Origin: Acanthococcus lagerstroemiae
Lineage: Eukaryota > Arthropoda > Insecta > Hemiptera > Eriococcidae
NCBI GenBank assembly: GCA_031841125.1
Contig: CM063113.1
Coordinates: 61,001,211 to 61,065,210 of the forward strand
Direction of reading: 5' to 3'
DNA length: 64,000 bases
Below the pieces are notes generated by a model. It searched no databases, was not told where the DNA came from, and saw nothing but the letters and a program-made list of their open reading frames with translations. Below, piece by piece: positions 34,724-46,049 of this stretch. Both the position numbers and the translations under genes were made by a program. How positions within the stretch are numbered: the first letter of the stretch is position 1; each line of letters opens with the position of its first letter.

Positions 34724-35570
34724 TGCATCCCTATACATCTCTTGCTCTCTCGCTGTTTTCCTGTCGATGCTGCTGGCCATGCAACACCACATGCATGCAC
34801 AGTTTTGAAAATGCGTGTCGTAAAATTTAACGCGAAACTCGAACTGACCGGCGAGATGACCGACGAAGTCCACTTGTACTCGTCCCCTCGGCGGCGACGA
34901 CCAGCGCCACCGCGTCCACTCAACGTGCAAACGATCGTCTTCGATTTTTAATGTAGCCCGTTAAGATATAATTAGGCAGCGGGGCAAGCTGCGAGAGGTC
35001 GTCTTAACGTTTTCACGCATGTTCTCGATCCGTCGACAGTGAGGAACGTGTCGCTGTCGCCTCCGCGTCACCAATTAACGATCATCTCGAAAGAGCAACG
35101 ACGGCCAGAAGGAAGAGGAACGTTCGATTTTATTTGAGAAGATAAACCCGGTCTTGAGTACAGGACCGAGGTCGCGCCGCGCCTACTGGAAATTTGTACG
35201 ATGTACTCTGAACCAGGTGTCAACGAATTAACGTTTTTCCGCGGAATTAATTCGCGTGCGACGAACTGCGGGTGTGTGCGAGTGTGAACCGAACGCGTGT
35301 TATCGCGCCTTGCCAGGAAAATCAGCGTCGAGGTGTTTCGTTTCGCGTGCAGCGACACGCGAGCGGGCCTCAACTGTAAGCGAGAACGAAGAAGGCGGCA
35401 GCCGGCTGCAGGTTCAGGTTCTCTATCGCAACTTCGAACGGAAACGCGGAAAACTCGATTCGACAGCGGGAAAATACGCAGATTCGGTGAAGTTTTTGGA
35501 ACAGGGTGTACGAATCGGCCAAATTTGTACCCCGGCCTCTTTTCTTATTTCAGGCAAATGAAGTTGGCAT
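33900..35570. promoter_or_regulatory. CpG-rich, repeat-poor block
   Basis: CG dinucleotides are frequent throughout (for example near 34010-34090, 34190-34420, 35240-35470) in an otherwise AT-rich region with no transposon signature. A CT tract (34685-34702) joins a CA tract (34703-34723). Open frames such as 34481-34951 and 35297-35734 have no recognised domain. A regulatory block or an alternative first exon of omb is possible; this is inference. Confidence 0.3.
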
Positions 35571-36308
35571 TATTATCACCCCAACGAAGTTCCTCGATTC
35601 ATTTTTATTCGTTTATGTACTTTTTTTTTTTTTTTGATCCGGACGTATGCACGTCGATAACGAGAGTAGTAATTCAGTTACGAAGTGGAAATTTAGATTA
35701 TGTCAGTTGCGATAACCAAAAAGAAAAATGCTGAACTCGAAGATAACCCAATCGGTCTGTTGGGGGGGGAGTAAATAGGCCAAAACCAGCTTTCTGAAGT
35801 TTAAATGGCGTGGTCTGACACCCCAGGCCGCTGCAATTAACCCAGCAAGATGAAAGTTTTATGTTGAATTTTTAAAACCCTAATTGGAGTTCTAGTTTGA
35901 AGATGAACATAAAGAGCTCTCAATGGTTGATAATAACCTATTTTTTTTCAGGGTTGCGGCGGGTGAACTTGCAAACGGGTGCAAGAATTGGTTTCACAGG
36001 ATTCAACATGTACTTTTATTCCATCTCTCTTTTCCCATTTTCCGATCTTCTTTCTCTGGCATTTCAATAGTGTTTCTAGTATGTAGTTCATCTTCATAAA
36101 CTCTGTGCCCTTATACTTTCACGCCTTATCTCGTCCAAGTTTCCTCCGTTCACATCGAACCTCATCGGTGTAGGCTAGTAACTGAGTTTTTCTGGTCATT
36201 CGATATCAATCATCAATCAAAAACTATGTATATTATTAAAATGTTTACAGAATTGTTTTATACATTGCACCAATGCGCAACCGCGCGCACGGCGCCAATT
36301 AACATTTG
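35571..36308. other. noncoding, nothing recognised
   Basis: AT-rich sequence with a run of eight G at 35762-35769 and no gene signal. Confidence 0.4.
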
Positions 36309-38470
36309 TACCTTACCTTACCTTAACAGAGTAATTGCAATCGTTACCCGTGAGCCCTGACGCATGCATCTACCCATCCCATTTTGGCGGGAATTCTTTT
36401 TTCTTTTCTTCCCACGAACCCCAATTTTGGGAAACCTATTTACCCATCAATTTTCCTACTTATTCCTTGCCACTTTCTAGGTATCTCACGCCATGACCGC
36501 TTTATTTGCCTTACAGTTGCCTTAGCGGCTACCTCCTGCAGAGCAGTTACCGATATTTCAACTATTACTTCGGGAAGCTTATATCCGACTTGGTTTCACT
36601 CGTTGACTTGAACCATAGTTTCTGTTCAGTACTCAATAACCCACCAACACGGGTCGATGTTCCTGTCCTAACTCGTACGCCAAACTTATTTTTGTTTCTT
36701 AGCCCATACGCAAGAATAACTGTTTTTTATAGTTCCGCCAGCTTCACACCTTCAGTTTTTCAAACCATTGTTTAGTGCTGTCATATTGTCTTATTCCTAC
36801 TATATTCCTTATATAGCTCTCCTTTGGGCTATTTCAATCGGCCGTAATTGGCAAGCTAAGCCCCCCCCCCCCCCAAGAATTATACCATAACGAAGGACAG
36901 ATTCGAAAAATGCTATGTATATTTTTTTTCAAGTAATTGTGTGGGAAAGGCTGCTTTAGGTAATATAGGTTATAATTGATAAAAATGAAGTTTTTTTTGT
37001 AGTTTTTCTGTCTGAAATTTCCATGTTAAATCCTGATCAATTTGTAATCCTAGATATCTTATATTTGATACCTGTTGTAGGATTGTAAAATTTGGTTTTT
37101 CTGGATGGAATTGCTGTTTGGACTATTAAAAGTTTCAACGTTTCTGTAGCCAAAGACCATATACTCAGGTTTTTTTTTAAATTCCGTAGTAGCTTATGGG
37201 CTAAAAACCACTTATTTAGAATAGTTATATCATCATTCATTTTTTTAATGACTTCTTCTGTTGTATTATCTTGAAATATAATTGCTGCTATGTCGTCAGC
37301 TAATGAGAATAATTTTCCTTGGAGTGGTAATCGCTCTATATCGTTTACGTATATTAAAAACACAGAACAGTGTGTGCCCTAAAACATTACCCTGCGGCAC
37401 ACCACTCCTAACCGGATATTCTAAATTAAATTGTTCTTTAATTTTTACTTCTTTTCTCCTGCATTTGAGGTCAGATACGAACCATTGACGCATTTTACCT
37501 CTGAATCCAATATTATATAATTTTCATCAAACAAAATTCAATGATCAATAGTGTCAAACGCTTATTCAATATCCATGTAAAGTGCAGATACAACCTTATT
37601 TTCCTCCAGTCTGTAATATGCCTCACTAAAGCGTCCTCAACTCCCATTTTTTCTCTAAATCCGAATTGGTAGCCACCAAAAAATTTATATTTATTCAAGT
37701 ACGAGGTAATTATTTTTTAAATTATTTTTTCAAAAATTTTGGATAAGGTGGAAATTATTGAAATAGGCCGATAATTTTCAACTTTGGTAGGGTCTCTACT
37801 TTTCAAAATGGGGACAGTGGTACCACTTTGAGATTTGTAGGGAAGATCCCCTCCTCCAAGGATTCATTAAAGATTATTGCTAACGGCTTGTCAATTTCCA
37901 TTATTACTTCTTTTAATAGCGTAGAGGTCAGTCCATCCTAACCAGCACTATTTTTATTTTGCAACTGACTAATAGCTGCTCTCACATCCAGGGGTAAAAT
38001 AGACAGTCCGCCATACGAGTTCACATTCACCCCTTTTGCTATTTCACTATCCAAATCAACGTCCTTTATCTGTTCAAGTAGTTGTGCTGCAACATTAGTG
38101 AAAAAACTATTGAAGTGCATCGCCACCTTCTCTTCGTTATTTTTTGTCTTTTGATATTTTATAATTTCCTCTCCAATGGTTATGGCCGCAATATCTTTTC
38201 TGGATTCTCCTAGAACTGCTTTGATCGGCTGCCAATCTTTTTTCTCATTTTTTCCTAATCTTTCTAGCTTAGTTGATGAATTTGTCGTTTATGAACTGTC
38301 GATGATTTTTTAGAGTTCGTGAATTATTCATTATTGAGGACCTTTCCCAGCCTTCGGGCAGATCCGGCAGAGTTCATGTTATTTTCTATAGTACATGCTG
38401 GATGCTGTAAACTTTTTTTCCTTTTGGACTCCCGCTTATTTTTCTCGTACTTTTTGTGAACTTTTAAACT
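36309..38470 (-). pseudogene. non-LTR retrotransposon (LINE), reverse-transcriptase relic
   Basis: Minus-strand frames give ordered reverse-transcriptase blocks: FNSFFTNVAAQLLEQI (about 38120), VENYRPISIISTLSKIFEK (about 37770), YQFGFREKMGVEDALVRHI (about 37670), a region resembling LYMDIE-AFDTIDH (37580-37540), RSGVPQGNVLG (about 37400), LIYVNDIERLPL with LADD in place of YADD (about 37350-37290), and YLGLQIDQDLTWK (about 37060-37030). A thumb and C-terminal region follows to about 36590. Many stops and frameshifts and a run of 14 C (36861-36874) show that it is dead. The 3' end near 36309 carries three TAAGG units, typical of LINEs with short tandem tails. The endonuclease domain is missing, so it is 5' truncated. 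Clade unresolved (Jockey/CR1-like). Confidence 0.92.
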
Positions 38471-38699
38471 TGCTGAATTTTACTCACTTTCGTTTTTCTA
38501 TCTTCTTTTTCGTCTGATGGCGTTCGCAAATTTCGTCTCCGGATGACGACTTCTCTTTCGAAATTGTTCAATGACTGCGACCCTTCGTCGAGAAGTCCGC
38601 GATCCAGAAATGAAATTCTTAACCTCATATACCACCTGGTTATTTTATTCGTACTATATATCTTATTCACATGTGCCTATGAAGTATATTATGGAGACG
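38471..38699. other. possible 5' continuation of the LINE
   Basis: A minus-strand frame (38670-38464) rich in Arg, Lys and Asp adjoins the reverse-transcriptase relic. It has no motif that proves membership. Confidence 0.3.
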
Positions 38700-38895
38700 G
38701 GGGAGGACAAAATCCCACCAATTACCCGGGTAACTAAAGGGGAACAAGGGTAATCCGAGGGTAACTAATGGCGTAGTATCCCGCCAGTTATCCGAGTAAC
38801 TAAAGGAAAACAAGGTTAGTCTGAGGGTAACCCGAGGGTAACAAAGGGTTAACTTTTCCACGGGTAACTGGGTAACTAGAGAGTAACTGATTGCA
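38700..38895. repeat. GGGTAACT minisatellite
   Basis: GGGTAACTAAAGG and CGAGGGTAAC-like words repeat. Two longer copies (about 38717 and 38783) share CCCRCCA, GAGTAACTAAAGG and ACAAGGKTA, giving a period near 66 bp. Confidence 0.6.
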
Positions 38896-40199
38896 CGTCT
38901 GGAGAGAAAGATGGTTTAGCTTGTTTCGAGTTTTTTGGTTCCGCTCCGGAATTCTCTAGGATATTTAACATGGGACTTGGCTAACTACTTTCCAAGTCCC
39001 TGACACCTCCTTCACCCTAGATAAGCCTCGTTCAGCTAGTCGTGGCTTCTCCCAGGACTCCGTTTTGGATGCTTGCTTTTTTCGTTTGCGCCAAAATGTG
39101 ATGTAAGCACGTTACTGTCTGGTAAGTGGAGGGTATCAGCGGTAGCTTTTTTTTTTGGGTCAGTCGTTCATAACAATGCTACAGGATCTAAGTTCAGAAT
39201 TTTTGTGGGACCCAGTTGATATATGAAATATTGTAGTATGGGCAGTAATGTTGAGCGAAAATACGTTCCATCCGATGTGACCGATCCTGTTATTCCCATT
39301 CCTTATCAGTTTGACTCGCACAAGGGGAAAGGGGGCTCATATTTTACAAAACTCGCTCGTGCTGTGTTATCAGTTAACCACATACACTGGTACAATTACA
39401 TGGCACTAGCGCCGCTGTAGCTGTAACTCCCGACGCACGTGAAAAGGTCATGCATTCCAATGCTGGAGTTCTTTTTCACGTTATTTTTCTTCTGTTTCTA
39501 TTCTTTCTTCATACTTTCTTAGAAAACCTTGTTTAACCTTTTCTTTCTTTCTTCATTTTCTCCTTCCTTCATACTTTCTTGAGAACATTGTTCATCCAAT
39601 CTATCGTAAAAGTTCATTATTTGAATGGATCAGTAAAATGCTGAGCCTACCTCGCATGTACTTCTTTGCAAGCAAGATCCCCCTCCTCCCTTAAGGTCAG
39701 GAATCACCGTTTTCGAAGATTCAAAATTTCCAAGGTGTAAAACGTCCAGGTTGTGTAGTGTTCAAGCTTCATCACGTAGAGGCTACGAGAAACTGCGACT
39801 GCTCTAGATATGATACGCACGACCCACTCAGGCTATCTACACAGTCATCGGGACCAGCCTGGAACCCAAAAGCCGGCCATATCTCAAATTAAAATTTCGG
39901 TCGCGTTAAATACGGCTGGTCGTCGCCGCGACGTAGATAAAAATCAGCGAACTTAACGCCGTACTCTTTTTTTTTTTGATTTTGTTTTACGACGGCAAAC
40001 GAAAATTTCACTCCAGTCGGTCGGTAATTCCTTATTTTATGTTCGTGGCGTCACCACCAGCTGGTATCTCTCTCTTGGTCTGCATGTCCGTCTCTGTCTC
40101 CCTCTTTTCTCCCGTGGATGAACCAAATCAAAACTCGAACCAGTTCACTTGTTTGATGATACAGTCAAGTGGAAAAAAAAAAGAAGCGTTAATACGTTA
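38896..40199. other. noncoding intronic sequence
   Basis: No gene was seen. 39480-39610 has two CT-rich copies of TTCATACTTTCTT followed by AGAAC about 65 bp apart. The rest has no recognised feature. Confidence 0.4.
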
Positions 40200-40810
40200 A
40201 ACGATAAATAACTCGATAATAACCGTCAATTTTGTTGTTTTTCCGTCTTCTTTGTCGTACGTACGCATAACGTTATACAGAAAGAAAAAAATTTACAACA
40301 AATTCATCGCAATTACCGAAATATCGCGCGCGTGATCGATTTCCATTCTGCACTCGATATCGTTTAACGTCGTAAATGGCGCTTAATTAACGAGAATTGA
40401 ACTCTTTTTTTTTCATCTTCTTCGTCTTCATCGTCGTGTAAATCGTCTTTTGTTCCGAGGCTGGTAATTTACGATCGATAAACACCGAGCGTGTGGAAAT
40501 GAGTCTAGGTGAATCGTTCGCTCGCTCTTACTCCCCCCCCCCGGGCGTTCCTTTCAGCCGTTGTGTACTTCTTCGGTCTTCGTAATTTTACGAAGATAAT
40601 AAAAATAATTAGTGGTTTTCTCGGCGACAGCGAGACCCCGATGATGCGGACGCGCGCTGGCCCGACGTTAATTATGATTTTTAATAGACTTGCCAGCGAG
40701 CGAAGAACAAGTCATCGAGCGAGCCAACAGCGAATCGTAAGTCGATTCGCGACATTTCCTCGTTGCGGCATTTCTCCGATCTCACCGTCCGTACCTGCGG
40801 TGCTATGTCC
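40200..40810. promoter_or_regulatory. CpG-containing repeat-poor block
   Basis: CG-rich words (CGCGCGCGTGATCGAT near 40330, GCGACAGCGAGACC near 40625) and TTAATTA sites appear without repeat signatures, apart from ten C at 40533-40542. Candidate regulatory DNA in the presumed omb intron, by inference only. Confidence 0.25.
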
Positions 40811-41359
40811 ATGAGTGATACGTAGTTGATGTACGCACTCGTAAAGTCCATACTCAAATTATTAAGCTCGGTGATGAGTGCGTTTGTGCGAGGAACTGCC
40901 GAATTGTACTTATGTCTTCGTCCCTTCTCACATGTATACCTATCCTGTGGTCAGTACGAATGTTCGAAGCCCTGGTTATGATCGGAACCAACCAAGGGGC
41001 ATGCCCTCCGCTTATTTGTGATTTAGTTTACCACCCCAGCAAAAGAGAAAATCCAATACGCCGCATCTGACTGAAATTTATCCTCCGAAAAGTTGGTTTG
41101 CAACTTTCCGCGATAACGCCCCGTTGAGGGGAACGGTAAAGCAGTTTAGTTGTAACTTCACACGGAGGAAAAGGGACACGACGCAGTGCAAGTATATCCG
41201 CAGGTTCATAATTTTTCTCAAATTTCATCTTCTATTTCTTCAATCATGTTTGTCTTTTCGAGGTCTCGGCTAACGCGAGGCTTTTTAGTTAAAACTTCAA
41301 GCATGTTACATCTTATCTGTATTCTCAATTCAGTCCTACCTCCCCTCCAACAACGTCAG
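40811..41359. other. noncoding, nothing recognised
   Basis: No gene or repeat could be supported in this stretch. Confidence 0.4.
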
Positions 41360-41370
41360 CCCATAGTATT

Positions 41371-41609
41371 AGATTTTTCTGTACTCACTTTTCCAATTTT
41401 GCTCTCAACCCGAGCCCTGGAATCCGCCCTTTTGAGCATTAAACCTCACAGACGTCGGGGAGGCTGTTAGGGCTGTCTTAACCCATCTTTTCTTCTTGCC
41501 GAAAAACCGGGCTAGATCAAAATGTAGCGAGTTACTACGTGGGCTCGAACCTAGGACCTCTGGATTCCGAGACCAGCGCGCTATCCACTCGACCAACCAG
41601 ACTCCTCAA
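41371..41609 (-). mobile_element. tRNA-derived SINE, copy 2, with target-site duplication
   Basis: The element is flanked by the 11-bp direct repeat CCCATAGTATT (41360-41370 and 41610-41620). On the minus strand it begins with a tRNA-like head: A box TGGTCGAGTGG (41595-41585) and a perfect B box GTTCGAGCC (41550-41542). The shared body to AAAGGGCGGATTCC (41419) follows, and then an A-rich tail region to 41371. It is the same family and orientation as 7769-7955, and the intact duplication suggests it is younger. Confidence 0.93.
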
Positions 41610-41620
41610 CCCATAGTATT

Positions 41621-42115
41621 GCGAGGACAAATAAACCACTGCCCTCAGCAGCTAGTTCGTTTTTTTAGTTTCCTGGTGCCTTCTGTTTTTATTTTGGTTG
41701 AGAATTTGCTTCCTCCTATCCACCCCGAAAAAAAGGGTAACGCTACGAGCCTATAATGGTGAGAAGGCGAGGTTCAACACACAAGAAATCACAGGGATGA
41801 TCCTATTTAACCTGGAAAGCAGGCTGCTCATGCTAATGACGTGTGGATATAGCCAGAAACTGTCAAGATCATGAATTCTTTGATCTGAGATCATGATCCT
41901 CAGATCATTTGAAAAATTGAAAAAATCACGGAGCATGGGAAATAACACGTTCTCGTGATTTTCTTGATCTTAGATCGTAATTTTAATCATCCGGAAATTA
42001 TATAATTAAGAAAAAAGATCACTATGATTCAGATTATAAATCAGGTCTTTAAATCATAATATCTTTCATATTTTCGATTTCAGATCAAATAATCCTACCT
42101 GCTCCTGAGTACTAT
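41621..42115. repeat. noncoding with GATC/ATGATC palindromic cluster
   Basis: From 41860 to 42090 the words GATCATGA, TGATCTGAGATC and CAGATCAT recur. 41881-41907 forms a 9-bp stem (TGATCTGAG with CTCAGATCA) around a GATCATGAT-like centre. Confidence 0.5.
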
Positions 42116-44399
42116 ATGGGGAGTCTCTGCATCGATCCTTCTTCAACCTAGAGAGCAGACACCCAACCTCGCCAACAAGCAGATACTCGTATGTTGGCCT
42201 AATTTCACATTAACCGGGGATAGAGTCATAGTCCCTAAAAAAAACGGGCGGAACCGAGTTGCGGCCAGAAAAGGAAAAACAACCTAGCTGCGGCCATTGC
42301 GAGAGTCCGAGTTGCGGACCCACTTCTTCCTTCTCACTTTTACAGACTGAGGACTGTCAGCGTATAGCTGGTGTGATTAAAAATGTCAGCAGCAATATCA
42401 TGTAGTAGGCGGTAAGACATTATACAGGAGGTGTGGGCGGTAGAAATTTATATACGAAAGTTGCTTCACATACTCCAGTCGACTGATCTCGCGCCAATAT
42501 TACCCCTATTTCGTGTTCTTTACTTATCTCACCACTTCGTTTTGCTCGATGTACGTTTAACATCATCGCTGTTGAAGAAGCACGTCCGGAAGAGTAAGGA
42601 CGTTAGGATAAAAGGAATGGCCGCAACTTAGTCTTTCTACCTTTTAGGACGCAATGCCTCCAAAAAAACATTTACAATTCACTTCTTTTTTTCTCATGAT
42701 CGGAAACAGATGACATGGCGGAACTGTCTATGTCTATTGACACAGATGAGTAGCAGCAACTTTTAAATAAAAAAATTATTGGTGTCGGTTCACCCCGGAT
42801 CGTGAAAAAATAAATGCCCATGCTCTAATTTGGGAGAAAATTGGCAAGAATCTAAACGTAGATTTTATAGTTCATAAATAATACTTTCTTACTGGAAGGG
42901 GGAAAGCGGGAATCAACGGGAAAACTGGTCATTATCTTATAATAGCTTTTGGTTAAGAGTCATTACAAAAAAATGGTGAAACATAAAAATTTGTAAAATT
43001 TTCAAATTTAACAAATTCTTGGCTTAACCAATTACATGTTTATTGTTTAATGTGTTTTTAAAATAGGGAACCTGACTATTCTCTCTCATTTAATTGAGAA
43101 GTCCGCCATCAAAGTTACCATACCACATTTTCTCAAGAATGATTTTCCATTACTTTTCCAGGTTTTCCAGGTCTACTTCTCTATTTTTCCATGACTTTTT
43201 CTTTCGAGGGGTAAGGAGTTATGGATACTGGCAAGACATTTTTCCTCATGATCCTGATCATAATGCTAGCAAGAAATAAGTACATGACTGATCTTTTTGC
43301 AAAGGGGGAAATTTTTTCCTTTAAGCGTGATTATTCACTAATAATAAATTCTGACGGAATATAAGCCATAAACCTAATTTTTTCATTCAGAGAGTCAAAA
43401 TTCCAGGATTCAGATAGACTTTTCCATGATCATCCAAATTCAATGACTTTTCCAGGTTTTGCAGAAAGTGGCAACCTTGGCCATTTAACAACTTTTAATC
43501 GTGATAAGAAAATTCAGATTGAAAAATGAAGAATTTTTCTTACTGATTATGTCAACGCTTCCTAAAATTAAGAAGAGGCAATATATCTATACATAGTGTC
43601 AGCATGAACTACTTCCACACCCAATTATCTAGCTTCTAAGTCCCTTCTTTTTCAACATTATTAAATAAAAATAGCGTTGCAGAACTTTCTAGGAATGACA
43701 TAGGACAGTAAAGAAGAAAAATATTGTAATCAGCCCAACAGAACTTGCTCGCAGTAAATAATTCCTTCAAAAAAAAATCTTTCGTATTCTTCTGATTTCC
43801 CCAAAAAATTTAAATTTTGACACAACCATTCTTTCACTAAAAATACCTATTCTTTATACATATTCCTCGGCCTCACAATTTTACCAAAAGCTTGTGGAAC
43901 CCATTCTCCCAATTTTTTTGGTGTTTGCAGGAGCTATCTTTCATCACAGAACTCGGGGGATTGAGACACAGGAAGCAATAAAAAGGATACATAAAATTTT
44001 TTTTACAGGAAATGAATATTCTAATATGCGAAGAAATGTGTTTCCCTTTTTAGACCAGGTTTACGTTGAGACGAAAAAATGTCTCGAGTTGGTGCGCAGA
44101 CGTTTCTGGGGTTAGAGACGAGAAGAAATGACCAATGACACTCATTTTCAATGAAGTTATTTTGCATGAAAACTTAGAGAGAATGAGGGAATCGCTCTCA
44201 TATTTCCTGAGCTGACGTTTTGCTCCCTCTAGAATACTTTAATTTTATAATTTCACTGAGAGAGATCAAAGATGATTTGGATTCTGTATGCCGTGATTCT
44301 TCGACAAGACGAATGAAAAAACAAAAAAACAAACGAGCGGAGAGTATCAGCGAGGGGAACGATTTGCGAAAACTTTTCTCACCAGTCTTGAACTGTCCC
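42116..44399. other. noncoding, no gene recognised
   Basis: Four TTGCGGCC-like words lie within 42250-42630 (three direct, one inverted), too weak to define an element. Otherwise this is AT-rich intronic sequence with only chance open frames. Confidence 0.4.
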
Positions 44400-44700
44400 A
44401 AAATTATGTAAGAAGCGAATCCTCAACAGTAGCCAGTCTTTCAGCAAGTCCAGAAATGTAATAAACAATCCTCAAGTAAATCTTGAGGAATTTCCAATAG
44501 TTGTAGCGTAACGAATCTTGAACATTCTAGAGAAGTCCTAACCGAGGCCTAACGTGTGTACACGTATATAGGCAAGTCTATCCGCATCTTAACGAGCCTT
44601 ATCGAGACCTCAAGTGGCTCAAAGTCCCTACGAGTTTGGAATGCAATCTCAACAAGTCCTCATTAGCTACATTTCTCGCATCTGCAGTTAGCCTCGCTTG
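44400..44700. repeat. decayed AGTCYTAACGAG-type tandem stretch
   Basis: CAAGTCC, AATCTTGA, GAAGTCCTAACCGAGGCCTAACG, GCATCTTAACGAGCC and CTCAACAAGTCCTC words recur at 10-25 bp spacing. The pattern matches other stretches in the window. Confidence 0.55.
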
Positions 44701-44929
44701 TCCTCAAATTACCCCAAGTCTCACGTGACCGTATACATAAGCCTACAAAAACGAATTTGTGTCGCCCACCCTGCTGTGTATTCTCGCGGTTCGAAAGACT
44801 CCCGCATCGTGTTATTTGTCCGTCAAAAGAGGAAAAAAAAGAAGAGAAAAGGAAAAAAAATTGGGAAAAATACCATTTTATTATAGAAGATTCGCAGATA
44901 GCAATCTCGAAAAATATTATACGTACGCT

Positions 44930-45215
44930 TAATCCGAGGTAATTACGTGCCACAAATATATACGCCACAAATTACGATTGGCCGGAAAAATGTTTACGAC
45001 CATGTTTTCGGCGATTGTTAGTACGCCGGCCGAGCCAAAATCTTCCCAAATTAATGCCGACGTCAGTGTGCCGTACATCGATCGAGCATGAAAAACTCTC
45101 CTCACACGGGCGTTAATGAGACGCGGATATACGTTAATTACGCCGAATTAAATCGCCATTATTTTAATTACACGTGTCTGAAATACGATCTAGTTAATTT
45201 AAAATTCAAAAAGAA
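44930..45215. promoter_or_regulatory. candidate intronic enhancer with TAATTA sites
   Basis: TAATTA occurs at 44940-44945, 45135-45140 and 45165-45170, with TTAATG and TTAATT variants, in a CpG-rich, repeat-free patch. Enhancer identity is inference from motif clustering. Confidence 0.28.
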
Positions 45216-45364
45216 AGAAAGAACGAAACAAAAGGGTAAAACGTGTTTCTGGTTAAATATATCGTACGAGTATGTTACCATTCTCTTCCTATTCTTCATT
45301 TTCAACAATATTGTATCATTTTTTTTCCCTTCTTCTTTCAATTCGTTTCAAAAACATATAACTA

Positions 45365-45602
45365 GTACACACAGAAAAAATTGTGACAAAATTCTCAGAA
45401 ATTCTGGCCAGTCTCTAGCATTCAGCAATTCGGTAATGTAACTTGATTACTGTAACACTATTAAAATTTCAAAGAATTACAGCGATCTCTACCAGAATCG
45501 AATAAAAATTATAGTGACTTGTTGTTGAAAAGTGGGTGAATTACTGAACGTCAAGATTTCTCGTCATTTTTGTCACAATTTCTCTTCTCAGTGTATCGAC
45601 TA
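45365..45602. mobile_element. MITE-like inverted repeat with CACTGAGA-type ends
   Basis: The left end TACACACAGAAAAAATTGTG pairs with the right end read inward, TACACTGAGAAGAGAAATTG. AATTGTGACAAAA is shared, and TTCAGCAATTC/TTCAGTAATTC words lie further in. Related TACACTGAGGGAATTTTC occurs at about 48475 (minus strand). Confidence 0.6.
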
Positions 45603-45759
45603 TCGAATCAAATTTTCCTATATACTTTTCTATCCAGCTAGGTCAGGTAGCTGGTGAACCATCCATAGTCAGCAGTACGCACCTTTGTAACTGGCGGTAC
45701 CAAGCTAAAACGCTTTGAAAACAGTTAACTAGCCGGAAAATCCTACAGTTTCAAACAGA

Positions 45760-45960
45760 AACTTTTAAAAAAGTCTTGAGAAACCTCAAGAAAATATGGA
45801 GGGGTGTTGAAAGTCTTACATGAAACTTAAAAAACTTTAACGAAGCAGAGCCATAGATCACTTTTTGAAGGAGGCTTGGTTATGTTAAAAAGAGCCTTCA
45901 TCAAGTCAGGAAGAGTCATAAAGCGTGATGAAAAAACTTGAAGAATTTTTTTTTTAGTGG
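45760..45960. repeat. decayed AAGTCTTGAGAAAC-type stretch
   Basis: AAGTCTTGAGAAACCTCAAG, GAAAGTCTTACATGAAAC and AGTCATAAAGCG words recur, of the same character as 44400-44700 and 17480-17880. Confidence 0.45.
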
Positions 45961-46049
45961 GGGCTCAAATTTAGAACAATTGTCTCATTCCTTAAATTTT
46001 GATGCTCTTGCTTTGTAAACTTGTTGAATATTCTTCACTACATATTAAC

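Noticed and set aside
34481..34951. 156-codon open frame in the CpG-rich block
   Set aside because: It runs through CT and CA microsatellites, and the antisense strand is equally open. No motif.
42240..42640. TTGCGGCC-like words suggesting a 400-bp inverted-terminal element
   Set aside because: The matching arm is only about 10-14 bp and the termini cannot be defined.
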